Source of the DNA: Flavobacteriales bacterium | Lineage (GTDB): Bacteria > Bacteroidota > Bacteroidia > Flavobacteriales_F > PHOS-HE28 | Direction of reading: 5' to 3' | DNA: 33,831 nucleotides | NCBI GenBank assembly: GCA_016788295.1 | Contig: JAEUSY010000054.1 | Location: 1 to 33,831 of the forward strand | Shown here: positions 15,841 to 23,538 of the stretch, one piece after another | Position numbering within the stretch: the stretch's first letter is position 1 | Layout of the letters: every line of letters begins with the position of its first letter | The notes under the pieces: model-generated | Databases searched by the model: none | Seen by the model: the letters and a program-made list of their open reading frames with translations, nothing else | What the model was told of the DNA's origin: nothing | Position numbers and translations under genes: made by a program

Positions 15841-15895
15841 GGGTCAGTTGACGGTGCCCAAGTTGAATGAACTCCTCATCGAGCTGTCAGGAACG

Positions 15896-15925
15896 ACGAA
15901 GAAAGTGGTGGAGGTGGAGCTATAG
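15896..15925 (+). repeat. Duplicated 3' end of rsmG (remnant)
   Basis: Thirty bases match the last 30 bases of rsmG (12161-12190) at 26 positions and encode the same ending TKKVVEVEL followed by a stop. Changes are synonymous (AAG/AAA, CTG/CTA, TGA/TAG). Upstream, the frame reads LNELLIELSG, no longer similar to RsmG. The copy is in the same orientation as rsmG, so the two ends flank the T9SS block as a direct repeat. Confidence 0.75.
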
Positions 15926-15947
15926 CTCTTCGCATGAACGAGCAGGC

Positions 15948-16493
15948 TCAGCGTCCGCTATCCTGCTGTTGTTGCAAGCGTTCGCGATAGGCATCAAGTA
16001 GCGCTTTCTGACGGTCGGCCATGGAACGCGTGTATTCGATGTCCCACTCATAATTCTTGGTCTCGGCATTGAACCGTGCTATACCGAATGGCTCGCTCAG
16101 CACGCTGTAGTCCACGCCTGGCAGGCTGTCCATCAACACGATGTCGATGTGAATTCCAAAGCCATAGGCCCAATCTTCATCACTAGGCCCTTTCAGTTCC
16201 AACTGCACGGACTTCATCACCTTGCCCGGTGCACCATAACGGATCAAGTAGGTCTTCTGTGCAGTTAGGGTAACCTCATACCGGCCCCGCGCGGTGGTCA
16301 CGATCGGCATGGGCGGTTCCTTTGCCCCCACTTCCTCTATTAGTACCGTAGGGAAGGGGATGGAGTCGCGTGTATTCATATCGCGTACCGTTCCGAACAC
16401 CGCCATGCCCGGGGTTTGGGCCATCAGGGTCGCTACGGAAACCAAGGCCGCAAGGAAGAATGCAGCACGAAGGATGGACGTGTACGGCATCAT
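15948..16493 (-). CDS. Secreted protein with carboxypeptidase-regulatory-like domain
   Basis: This 181-residue protein begins with a signal peptide (residues 1-25, through AALVSVATLMAQ). A beta-sandwich of the carboxypeptidase-regulatory/DUF4480-like type follows, with VFGTVRDMNTRDSIPFPTV, the usual GxVxDxxTxxPLxxaxV pattern, and GRYEVTL. The C-terminus is charged and glutamine-rich (YRERLQQQQDSGR). The fold is common in periplasmic or surface proteins of Bacteroidota; the function is unknown. Its ATG overlaps the stop of the ABC transporter gene by the sequence ATGA, so the two are probably translated together. A start at codon 2 is equally possible. Confidence 0.75.
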   Translation of the reverse strand: MMPYTSILRAAFFLAALVSVATLMAQTPGMAVFGTVRDMNTRDSIPFPTVLIEEVGAKEPPMPIVTTARGRYEVTLTAQKTYLIRYGAPGKVMKSVQLELKGPSDEDWAYGFGIHIDIVLMDSLPGVDYSVLSEPFGIARFNAETKNYEWDIEYTRSMADRQKALLDAYRERLQQQQDSGR

Positions 16494-18316
16494 GCGTTGG
16501 TGGATCGCTGTAGGATATGCAAGCCATGGTACAAGCCCTCGCCATCAGCGATCAGCTCCTCATGCGTACCGCTCTCCACCACCACGCCCTTGTCCAGCAC
16601 CAGGATGCGGTCGGCATCGCGGATGGTGCTCAGGCGGTGCGCGATCACCAGGCTGGTGCGGCCTTTCATCAGTTGGTCCAGTGCCTCCTGCACCAAGCGT
16701 TCGCTCTCGCTGTCCAGTGCGCTGGTGGCCTCGTCCAGGATCAGGATCGCGGGGTCCTTCAGCACGGCGCGCGCAATGGCGATCCGTTGTCGCTGGCCGC
16801 CGCTCAGTTGCACGCCACGTTCGCCCACCACGGTGCCATACCCTTCCGGAAAGCTGCTGATGAAGCTGTGCGCGTTGGCCTTGCGCGCGGCCTCCTCCAC
16901 CTCCTGCTGGGTGGCGTTGGGCTTGCCGTAGGCGATGTTCTCGCGGATGGTGCCCCCGAAGAGCAGCACTTCCTGCGGCACAATGGCCATGCGGTCGCGT
17001 AGTGCGGTAAGCGGGTAGTCGCGGGCATCCTTCCCATCGATCAGCACGGTGCCGTTCACCGGGTCGTGGAAACGAAGCACAATGGAGGCAATGGTGCTCT
17101 TGCCCGCGCCACTGGGGCCCACCAGCGCAATGCGTTGCCCCGGTTCGGCAGTGAACGTCACATCGCGCAGCACGGGCATATCGGGCCGCGAGGCATAGTG
17201 GAACGAGACGTGCTGGAACGCGATCCGCCCTTCGATGGGCAGTGGCGCGCCCTTGGGGCCGAGGTCGATGGCCTCACCGGGCTCATCGTGCAGGTCCATC
17301 AGTCGCTCGGTGGCGCCCACGGCCTTCAGTACGTTGGTGATGTATTCCGGTATGCTGCCGATGCTGGCCCCGATGAACACCGAGTACATGATGAAGGTGA
17401 CCAGTTCGCCGGTGCTGAGCACACCTTCCTCCTTCAGATGCACACCGCGCCAGATCACCAGCACAATGGCCCCGAACATGCACAGGATGATGAAGCTGAC
17501 GAATGCGCCGCGCCACCGTGCGCCCTTCATGGCCAGTCCGCGAGCGGCGGTGACACTGCGTCCGTAGCGCATGGCCTCCCACGCTTCGTTCGCAAAGGCC
17601 TTCACGCTCTGGATGCCTTGCAGCGTTTCGTCCACCACCACGTTGGTGTCGGCAATGCGGTCCTGCACCTCCTTGCTCAGCTTGCGGATGAAGCGCCCGA
17701 ACAGCACGGCCACCACGGCCACCACGGGGATGCTGGCGAGCATGGTGAGGGTGAGCTGAGGTGAGAGCGCGGTGAGCAGTACCAGGCCCACGGTAACGAT
17801 CACCAGTTGGCGCACCAGTTCGGCCAGGGTGGTGGTGAAGGTGTCCTGCAACAGGGCCACATCGGCACTGATGCGGCTGTTCAGTTCGCCCACGCGCCGG
17901 GTGGCGAAGAAGCTCATGGGCAGCTTCAGCAGATGCTCGTAGGTGTCCTGCCGCAATCGGGCCAGCATGTGTTCGGTAACGTAAGAGAAGAGGTAGATGC
18001 GCCCGAAGCCGAGCAGGGCCTGCAGCGCGAACACGCCCAGCAGCAGCAGCGCCACGGAATCGATGTTGGAGAGGTCGAGCAGGGCCTCGGCGTCGCGCGG
18101 CAGTTCGCCCTTGGTGGCGTCCACCAATTTGCCCATGAGGCCGGGGAATACCATGCTGAGCAGGCTGTTGCCCAGCAGCAGCAGCATGCCCACACCAAAG
18201 GTGACCCGGTAGGCACGCAGGTAGCGGAACAGCCGGAAGAACTTGCGGAGCGTGGCCTTGGTCAGCTTGGCCGGCTTGGCGTCGTCGTCGCGTGTCCTGT
18301 TTCTACGGCTCGCCAT
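16490..18316 (-). CDS. ABC exporter with fused permease and ATPase domains (MsbA-like)
   Basis: This 608-residue half-transporter carries six helices over about residues 38-320 and a nucleotide-binding domain over 365-600. Motifs are intact: Walker A GPSGAGKST (400-408), Q-loop region VPQEVLLFGG, signature LSGGQRQR (504-511), Walker B ILILDEATSALD (524-535), and H-loop His560 in IAHRLST. It works as a homodimer in the inner membrane and, by family, exports lipids, peptides or drugs; the substrate is not determinable. The basic N-terminal tail (MASRRNRTRDDDAKPAK) is cytosolic. The next gene overlaps its stop by 4 bp. A decayed relative of its C-terminus lies at 15690-15840. Confidence 0.92.
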   Translation of the reverse strand: MASRRNRTRDDDAKPAKLTKATLRKFFRLFRYLRAYRVTFGVGMLLLLGNSLLSMVFPGLMGKLVDATKGELPRDAEALLDLSNIDSVALLLLGVFALQALLGFGRIYLFSYVTEHMLARLRQDTYEHLLKLPMSFFATRRVGELNSRISADVALLQDTFTTTLAELVRQLVIVTVGLVLLTALSPQLTLTMLASIPVVAVVAVLFGRFIRKLSKEVQDRIADTNVVVDETLQGIQSVKAFANEAWEAMRYGRSVTAARGLAMKGARWRGAFVSFIILCMFGAIVLVIWRGVHLKEEGVLSTGELVTFIMYSVFIGASIGSIPEYITNVLKAVGATERLMDLHDEPGEAIDLGPKGAPLPIEGRIAFQHVSFHYASRPDMPVLRDVTFTAEPGQRIALVGPSGAGKSTIASIVLRFHDPVNGTVLIDGKDARDYPLTALRDRMAIVPQEVLLFGGTIRENIAYGKPNATQQEVEEAARKANAHSFISSFPEGYGTVVGERGVQLSGGQRQRIAIARAVLKDPAILILDEATSALDSESERLVQEALDQLMKGRTSLVIAHRLSTIRDADRILVLDKGVVVESGTHEELIADGEGLYHGLHILQRSTNA

Positions 18317-18370
18317 GTTGCGTTAAGGAACTGTGTGGAACACCCGTTGGACCCGGCATGACTTCATGAC

Positions 18371-18424
18371 CACATGAGCACATGCCCACATGAGCACATG
18401 GGCACATGAACAAATGAGCACACG
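18371..18424. repeat. 8-bp tandem repeat (CACATGNN array)
   Basis: Six consecutive octamers, mostly CACATG plus two variable bases, run from 18371 to 18418, with a partial seventh to 18424. They lie between the ABC exporter and the SRPBCC gene. The core contains the palindrome CATG and the phase is exactly 8 bp, as in the GATC array at 11360-11391. No ORF is credible here. Confidence 0.85.
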
Positions 18425-18432
18425 CGCATTTT

Positions 18433-18834
18433 CTATCCGTGGATCTTCGCCATCCGGTCGGCAATGTGGTCGAAGAGGTTCTTCAGCGGCTTCTCCACCA
18501 TCATCTTGATGAAGGGGTTGATGTCGCCCTTGAACTCCTGCCATGCCGTGGTCACGCCGCCTTCCTCGTTCAGGAAAACGTCCAGCGTGAACGGGAAGGG
18601 ACTGCGGTCGGTGGCCTTCATCACCACATGGCCGGGGGCCTCGCCGCCCACCAGTTCCAGCCCGATGGTGGCCGCGCCCTGCACCTTGAAGGAGCACGAG
18701 CGCCCGTCGCTCTTCCACTCGCTGATGCGGTCCTGCGGCAACAGCTGCTGGAAGTTGTTCATGTCCTGAAGGAAGGTGTACAGCTCTGCCGCCGGTTTGG
18801 CGATCTGCACCTGTTTGCTCTCGATGATGGTCAT
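18433..18834 (-). CDS. SRPBCC (START-like) family protein
   Basis: This 133-residue protein has the helix-grip layout: an N-terminal strand ESKQVQIAKPAAELYTFLQD with a helix, beta strands with KVQGAATIGLEL, and a long C-terminal helix MMVEKPLKNLFDHIADRMAKI. The fold forms a hydrophobic cavity that binds lipids or other small ligands; coenzyme-binding and polyketide-cyclase-like relatives exist. It is soluble and cytosolic, with no signal peptide. It lies downstream of pyrE on the same strand after a 99-bp gap containing short repeats. The ligand is unknown. Confidence 0.82.
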   Translation of the reverse strand: MTIIESKQVQIAKPAAELYTFLQDMNNFQQLLPQDRISEWKSDGRSCSFKVQGAATIGLELVGGEAPGHVVMKATDRSPFPFTLDVFLNEEGGVTTAWQEFKGDINPFIKMMVEKPLKNLFDHIADRMAKIHG

Positions 18835-18873
18835 GCGCTACGCGATCTGTTCAAGCCACTTTTCACTACTCGT

Positions 18874-18921
18874 CCTGAGCCCGTCGAAGACCCAACTATT
18901 TGCCCTGAGCCTGTCGAAGGG
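18874..18921. repeat. Two copies of a CCTGAGCCYGTCGAAG repeat
   Basis: CCTGAGCCCGTCGAAG (18874-18889) and CCTGAGCCTGTCGAAG (about 18904-18919) lie 30 bp apart in the gap between pyrE and the SRPBCC gene, differing at one base. The reverse complement CTTCGACAGGCTCAGG is a dispersed intergenic repeat seen in many bacterial genomes. It may fold weakly and could mark a transcript end. Confidence 0.7.
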
Positions 18922-18933
18922 CCCACTGTCCGT

Positions 18934-19587
18934 TCACACCTTGCTGGCCACGCCCCATCCTGCAGGGTCCTTGCGCCACTCGTTCAGCGGCAGCAGGTCC
19001 TTCTCGGTGATGTAGTCGCTGCGCAGGGCCTGGTCCAGCAGCACGCTGTAGTTGGTGAGCGAATGGAGGGACACCTTTTCCTTGGCGAAGGCCTTGGCGG
19101 CCTCGTCGAAACCGTAGGTGAAGATGCTCACCATGCCTTTCACTTCGCAGCCCGCATCGCGCAGGGCCTGCACGGCGTTCAGGCTGCTCTTGCCGGTGCT
19201 CACTAGGTCCTCCACCACCACCACGCTGCGGCCCACGGTAAGATCGCCCTCCACCTGGTTCTGCAGGCCGTGGCCTTTGGCATCGCTGCGCACGTAGATG
19301 AAGGGGAGCCCCATATCGTGCGCCACCAGCGCGCCGTGGGCAATGCCGCCCGTGGCCACGCCGGCGATCATGTCCGGCCGGCCGAACTCACTGTTGATCA
19401 CATGCACGAACTGCTGGCGGATGAAGGTGCGCACCGCCGGGTAGGAGAGGGTCTTGCGGTTGTCGCAGTAGATCGGGCTTTTCCATCCAGAGGCCCAGGT
19501 GTAGGGCTTCTTCGGGCTAAGTTTGACGGCCTTGATCTGGAGGAGGAATTCAGCAACTTTGAGCGCGGGATCGAGCTGGGAAGGCAT
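18934..19587 (-). CDS. pyrE: Orotate phosphoribosyltransferase
   Basis: This 217-residue enzyme joins orotate and PRPP to give orotidine monophosphate in pyrimidine synthesis. The PRPP-binding motif VVVVEDLVSTGKSS (122-135) is complete. The flexible catalytic loop has RSDAKGHGLQNQVEG (100-114), and the N-terminal TWASGWKSPIYCDNR (30-44) matches the family. The start codon shares the palindrome CATG (19585-19588) with the start of the divergent NUDIX gene. A near-consensus -7 box (TACCTTCG, minus strand, 19592-19599) sits 4 bp upstream, inside the NUDIX coding region. Clustering with a NUDIX gene is common in Bacteroidota. Confidence 0.95.
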   Translation of the reverse strand: MPSQLDPALKVAEFLLQIKAVKLSPKKPYTWASGWKSPIYCDNRKTLSYPAVRTFIRQQFVHVINSEFGRPDMIAGVATGGIAHGALVAHDMGLPFIYVRSDAKGHGLQNQVEGDLTVGRSVVVVEDLVSTGKSSLNAVQALRDAGCEVKGMVSIFTYGFDEAAKAFAKEKVSLHSLTNYSVLLDQALRSDYITEKDLLPLNEWRKDPAGWGVASKV

Positions 19588-20215
19588 GGCACGAAGGTAT
19601 GATGTTTACATGGAGGGAAGGCCGTTGGTGATCGCCGACGCACCGCCCGATGCCGCCCTGCCGGACCAGTGGCTGCTGCTGCGGATCGATGCACTGGCCG
19701 AACTACAGGAGGCCGTACGGTCCTTCGTGCAAACAACGGACATCCAGGGACTTTTCGTTCACGGCCTGCCGCTCAAGGACATCTGGGACGCCTTCCGCGC
19801 GGACTACGTTTTCGTTCAGGCAGCCGGTGGTGCCGTTACCGATGAAGAGGGCCGTTTGTTGGTGATCCGGCGCCTCGGTACCTGGGACCTGCCGAAGGGC
19901 AAAGTGGACCCCGGTGAAGGCATTCCGGAGGCAGCGCTGCGCGAAGTGAACGAAGAGTGCGGCCTGAACGAGCTGCGCATTACCGGTGAACTGCCCTGCA
20001 CCTGGCACACCTACGAACGCAAAGGGCACCAGCACCTGAAACGCACGGACTGGTACCTCATGCGTGGCTCATCGGCAGAGGCCTTGGTGCCGCAGCATGA
20101 GGAGGATATTGAGGAGGTCCGTTGGATGACCACGGCCGAGGTGCAGGCCATGAAGGCGGATACCTACCCTTCGCTGTTGCCCGTAGTGCAGGCCTGGGAA
20201 GCCCGGCAGCACTGA
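19586..20215 (+). CDS. NUDIX hydrolase
   Basis: This 209-residue protein carries a perfect Nudix box from Gly105 to Leu127 (GKVDPGE ... REVNEECGL), the metal-binding loop of pyrophosphohydrolases. About 75 residues precede the core and include YDVYMEGRPLVIAD, which resembles the extra N-terminal part of Bacteroidota homologues. The start at 19586 keeps that segment; the ATG at 19610 would remove it. The substrate is unknown, and a nucleotide or sugar-nucleotide pyrophosphate is likely. It is head-to-head with pyrE, with overlapping start codons, and convergent with the TlpA-like gene 4 bp away. Confidence 0.85.
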   Translation: MARRYDVYMEGRPLVIADAPPDAALPDQWLLLRIDALAELQEAVRSFVQTTDIQGLFVHGLPLKDIWDAFRADYVFVQAAGGAVTDEEGRLLVIRRLGTWDLPKGKVDPGEGIPEAALREVNEECGLNELRITGELPCTWHTYERKGHQHLKRTDWYLMRGSSAEALVPQHEEDIEEVRWMTTAEVQAMKADTYPSLLPVVQAWEARQH

Positions 20216-20219
20216 TCGA

Positions 20220-21725
20220 TCAATCGTCCCAGACCTTGATGCGGCCGTCGCGTTCGGTGGCCACTTTCACCTGTTGGAACAAGGCACCCAGGCCTTTGCT
20301 TGGCAAGGGCGCGGGCGAGTGGGCCAGCACGCCATCGTTCAGCATGTAAAAGGTGGGCAGGCTGCGCAGGCGAAGGTCCTCGCGCAATTGCTGTTCGGCC
20401 TGTGCGTGCAACCAGATGAATTCCTGCCCCGGATGCGCCTTTCGGTAGCTGCGCAGTGCGGTCAGCGTGCTGTCCAGGCTGATGGCGATGATGCGCACGT
20501 GGTCCTTGTAGGTCTGGTGCAACTGTTCCAGTCCCGCGAACTCCAGTTCGCAATAGGTACACCAACTGGCGGTGATCACCACGCACACCGGACCGTTCAG
20601 CAGGCTGTCGAGGTCCACCCGTTGGCCGCGTTCGTTCTCCAGCAGCATTACGGGCATGCGGCTGCCGGACAGCATGGTGGTGCGGTCCCACAACATGTTC
20701 GCGGCCAAGCGTCGGTGCTCCGGGTAGGCCGATGAAGTGGACCACGTCGTCAGCATCTCTTTCACGGCGCCTTTGCTCAGGTACTTGGCGTGGAAGTTCA
20801 GGTAGAGCTGGTCCATGGCCACCAGTTCGCACAGGCGGTCGTTGTCCTTCAGGAAGTCGTGCTTGGCGAACAGGGCCTTCAGGCTGTCGGCATTGCGTTC
20901 GGCCATCGCCTTGTTCAACGCTGCATCGTGGTAGCGCACCACGAAGGCAGGGAGCAGATCAGCGAAGAAGCTGCGCAGGAAACGCACTTGCTCGGGGTCG
21001 TCGTAGTGGATGGGCCGCCCCTTGATCCAGCGCTCGTAGGTGGTCTTATCGTTCACGTGCGTGCCCTGGTGCAGGCCGGCCATGCTATTGTCCAGGTAAT
21101 GCGCGAACCACGGGTCCTTCACTTCGGCATAGAAGCGCCGCAGCTTCAGCTCGAAACTGTCCGCACGGGCCTGGCTCAGCACCGGCGTTACAAAGAGCGT
21201 TGCGGGCCGCGCGGGTGCCGTGGTGTCAGGCGGTGCATCGCTGCTGCGGCGCACGCCCACGGCCTGCATGCCGGCGGCCTGGTCGGTGGCCAGGTCCTCG
21301 GCAATGAAGGCATCCACGCGCTCGTTCAGGTCGGTGGCCAGCGCGTTGATGTCCATGGCATCGAGGTCGCGGAATTCGAGGTCCACGCGGGTGGTGTTGC
21401 CCAGGCTGCGTGCGGTGCGTACGGTGGGCTGGGGGAACAGGATGTTCAACGTTGAACCGGGCCGTGCGAAGAGGTCGCCGCTCACATCGCCGATACGCAA
21501 TTGAAGCTTGTTCACGCCTTGCACATCCGTGCTCAATGTGGCCGTGCCGTCATCACCGATCGGCATTTCGGCAATGCGCACCATGCGCAGGGTGTACAGG
21601 TCGTCGTAGCGATAAAGCCGTGCCACCTGTCCGCTATAGGCCGGCGCCTGCAACACGATCGTGAAGTTGCCGGCGCAGAGCGCAAGGGGCAGTGCGAACA
21701 GGGAGAGCAGCAGCAGGCGCCTCAT
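20220..21725 (-). CDS. TlpA-like thioredoxin-fold protein, secreted
   Basis: This 501-residue protein has a signal peptide (residues 1-18, LLLLSLFALPLALCAGN). A DUF4369-like beta N-terminal region, a helical middle of about 200 residues and a thioredoxin/AhpC-TSA domain from about 355 follow. The redox centre is ASWCTYCELEF (Cys389, Cys392) with a later cis-proline in LRSLPTFYML. It would act in the periplasm, reducing or exchanging disulfides. There is no convincing lipobox. Its start codon overlaps the coaD stop by one base, so it is the last gene of the operon beginning at 24291. The Thr-Tyr spacer in the active site is not the usual GP or PP. Confidence 0.85.
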   Translation of the reverse strand: MRRLLLLSLFALPLALCAGNFTIVLQAPAYSGQVARLYRYDDLYTLRMVRIAEMPIGDDGTATLSTDVQGVNKLQLRIGDVSGDLFARPGSTLNILFPQPTVRTARSLGNTTRVDLEFRDLDAMDINALATDLNERVDAFIAEDLATDQAAGMQAVGVRRSSDAPPDTTAPARPATLFVTPVLSQARADSFELKLRRFYAEVKDPWFAHYLDNSMAGLHQGTHVNDKTTYERWIKGRPIHYDDPEQVRFLRSFFADLLPAFVVRYHDAALNKAMAERNADSLKALFAKHDFLKDNDRLCELVAMDQLYLNFHAKYLSKGAVKEMLTTWSTSSAYPEHRRLAANMLWDRTTMLSGSRMPVMLLENERGQRVDLDSLLNGPVCVVITASWCTYCELEFAGLEQLHQTYKDHVRIIAISLDSTLTALRSYRKAHPGQEFIWLHAQAEQQLREDLRLRSLPTFYMLNDGVLAHSPAPLPSKGLGALFQQVKVATERDGRIKVWDD

Positions 21726-22189
21726 CAGCGTGCAGGGCGAAGGTCCATGGGGACCAACGCCGAAACGTCGGCCTTATTGGCGATCAGTTCGCGCACAATG
21801 GTGCTGCTGATGTGCGCATGTTCGGGTGCCGATGGCAGGAAGATGGTCTCCACGCCGGCCAGTTGGCGGTTCATCAGTGCAATGCTCCGCTCGTAGCCAT
21901 GGTCGGTGCTGTTGCGCAGGCCGCGCAGGATGAAGCGCGCGCCAACGGTCTTGCACAGTTCCACGGTAAGGCCCTCGAAGGTCACGGCCTCCACACGGTC
22001 ATCGCCGGCGAACGCATCCCTGATCCACGCGATGCGCTGCTCGGGGTCGAACATGGTCTTTTTGGAGGTGTTCACGCCCATGCCCACGATCACTTTGCTG
22101 AACAGGGGCAGTGCACGCTGCACAATGGACACGTGCCCGATGGTGATCGGGTCGAAGGTGCCGGGGAATACCGCGATGGGGCTGCTCAT
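21725..22189 (-). CDS. coaD: Phosphopantetheine adenylyltransferase
   Basis: This 154-residue enzyme transfers AMP from ATP to 4'-phosphopantetheine in coenzyme A synthesis. The nucleotidyltransferase motif GTFDPITIGH (10-19), FILRGLRNSTDHGYE and the C-terminal ISSTIVRE motif are all present. The length is standard. Its start overlaps the rsmD stop by four bases (ATGA), the pairing of rsmD and coaD being widespread in bacteria. Coenzyme A is also the donor used by the PPTase encoded at 25836-26597. Confidence 0.95.
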   Translation of the reverse strand: MSSPIAVFPGTFDPITIGHVSIVQRALPLFSKVIVGMGVNTSKKTMFDPEQRIAWIRDAFAGDDRVEAVTFEGLTVELCKTVGARFILRGLRNSTDHGYERSIALMNRQLAGVETIFLPSAPEHAHISSTIVRELIANKADVSALVPMDLRPAR

Positions 22190-22746
22190 GGGTTCGTGGT
22201 GCTGGCCGGTTCCGGTGGTGCGAAGAAGCTGAACTGCACCAGGCCGTATGACCGCGTGCGCTGGTAGCCGGGCAGGTGGCTCAGGTCGAGCTTCTCTTGG
22301 TGTTCCATGATCAGCGTTCCGTCCGTGCCCAACAGCCCGGCATTGAACACCAAGGTAGGTATCCGATCAATGCCTTCCATGTGGAACGGCGGATCGGCGA
22401 ACACGATGTCGTACCGGCCGCGATGCGCGTTCAGGAAGGTGAACACGTCCTGCTTCACCATGCGCCAGTGCATTTCGTTCAGCTCGCGCGCCATGCGTTG
22501 CATGAAGTTGAAGAGCACGCGGTCCTGGTCCACCGAGATCACTTCCGCCGCACCGCGCGAAAGGAACTCGAGGGAGATGTTGCCCGTGCCGGCGAAGAGG
22601 TCGAGCACACGGATGCCGTCCAGCGCAATGCTGTGCTGCAACACGTTGAACAATCCCTCTTTCGCGAAATCGGTGGTGGGCCGTGCGGCGATCTCGCGCG
22701 GCGGATGCAGCCTGCGGTTGCGGTATTTGCCGCCTACGATACGCAT
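22186..22746 (-). CDS. rsmD: 16S rRNA (guanine966-N2)-methyltransferase
   Basis: From ATG 22746 this is 186 residues, beginning MRIVGGKYRNRRL, the canonical RsmD start; nine further upstream codons belong to the overlapping gene. The N-terminus has RPTTDFAKEGLFNVL, the SAM motif is VLDLFAGTGNISLEFLSRGA, and the catalytic motif is DIVFADPPF. It methylates G966 of 16S rRNA. It overlaps the DUF3822 gene by 13 bp upstream and coaD by 4 bp downstream, so translation is coupled through the operon. Confidence 0.94.
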   Translation of the reverse strand: MRIVGGKYRNRRLHPPREIAARPTTDFAKEGLFNVLQHSIALDGIRVLDLFAGTGNISLEFLSRGAAEVISVDQDRVLFNFMQRMARELNEMHWRMVKQDVFTFLNAHRGRYDIVFADPPFHMEGIDRIPTLVFNAGLLGTDGTLIMEHQEKLDLSHLPGYQRTRSYGLVQFSFFAPPEPASTTNP

Positions 22747-23534
22747 GCGAACTGTTCCAACAGGGCCAACCAACGGTCGCCTTTCACGCCTTCGGTGGCG
22801 CCCAGGTCAGCGGGCAGGTCGTCCATGGCGGGGCGCATACGGTCCAGGAATCGCCCCAGCAGGTTGCGCTCGCCATCGGACAGGTGGGTGCCGCTCATGT
22901 GTACGGTGGTGCCTTTGGTGGAAAGGCTGCACTGTTCCAAGGCCAGCAGCGTGAAGTACAGCAGGTCCTGTCCGGTGCGTGCCGGAAAGGTGTTGCTCAG
23001 CAGCACGCGGCCATGGTCGGCAATGGCGATGTCCACGCGATCGGTGCTGCGGTGGACAAGCGCCACAGGGCCGTCATGGGAACGGGCAATGGCGCCGCGC
23101 ACCATCAGGCCTTGCATGGGCAGCGCTCGGGCACTGGGCAGGCGCTCCAGCACGGCGCGTTCGGTCACATCATCGTGTACGTAGATGCACTTGGCGCCCA
23201 GGCTGCGCACGGGCTCATCGCGCATGGCACCGCTGGGCATGCCACCATGTACCAAGGCCAGGTGGGCCGCTTCGGTGCCGGGCTCAAGCACGCCCTCGGG
23301 TACCATGGTGCTCCATTCCGGAAGGGTGATGAAGGAAACGCTGACCGGATGAAGGGGCAGCGCCGGGTCGTGTAGCACATTCGCACCGGTGGACCAGTGC
23401 AGGGCGAGCAGTTCGCCGCGCTCGATGCCTTGTACCGCCCACGCCGTAACGCCTTGCGCGCACAGCACGCTCAGGTGGTGGGCCTTGGGCCGCCCGGGAT
23501 CGTACCGGGATGCGGACAGACCGCCGCGTTCCAT
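22734..23534 (-). CDS. DUF3822 family protein
   Basis: This 266-residue protein belongs, by sequence character and position, to DUF3822, a family confined largely to Bacteroidota and usually encoded next to rsmD. It has an N-terminal beta-rich half (HLSVLCAQGVTAWAVQGIER) and a C-terminal half with HDGPVALVHRSTDRVDIAIA followed by RVLLSNTF, suggesting an actin/hexokinase-like ATPase fold such as in PilM or FtsA. It has no signal peptide or membrane segment. Its start lies 4 bp after the stop of the upstream membrane-protein gene, and it overlaps rsmD by 13 bp. The function is unknown. Confidence 0.75.
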   Translation of the reverse strand: MERGGLSASRYDPGRPKAHHLSVLCAQGVTAWAVQGIERGELLALHWSTGANVLHDPALPLHPVSVSFITLPEWSTMVPEGVLEPGTEAAHLALVHGGMPSGAMRDEPVRSLGAKCIYVHDDVTERAVLERLPSARALPMQGLMVRGAIARSHDGPVALVHRSTDRVDIAIADHGRVLLSNTFPARTGQDLLYFTLLALEQCSLSTKGTTVHMSGTHLSDGERNLLGRFLDRMRPAMDDLPADLGATEGVKGDRWLALLEQFACVS

Positions 23535-23538
23535 GGAA

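Noticed and set aside
15682..15870. Small plus-strand ORF in the 15610-15947 gap
   Set aside because: The minus strand of the same DNA aligns with an ABC transporter C-terminus, which explains the sequence better.
18371..18424. Possible CRISPR-like array
   Set aside because: Units are 8 bp with no spacers; it is a simple tandem repeat and no cas genes are nearby.
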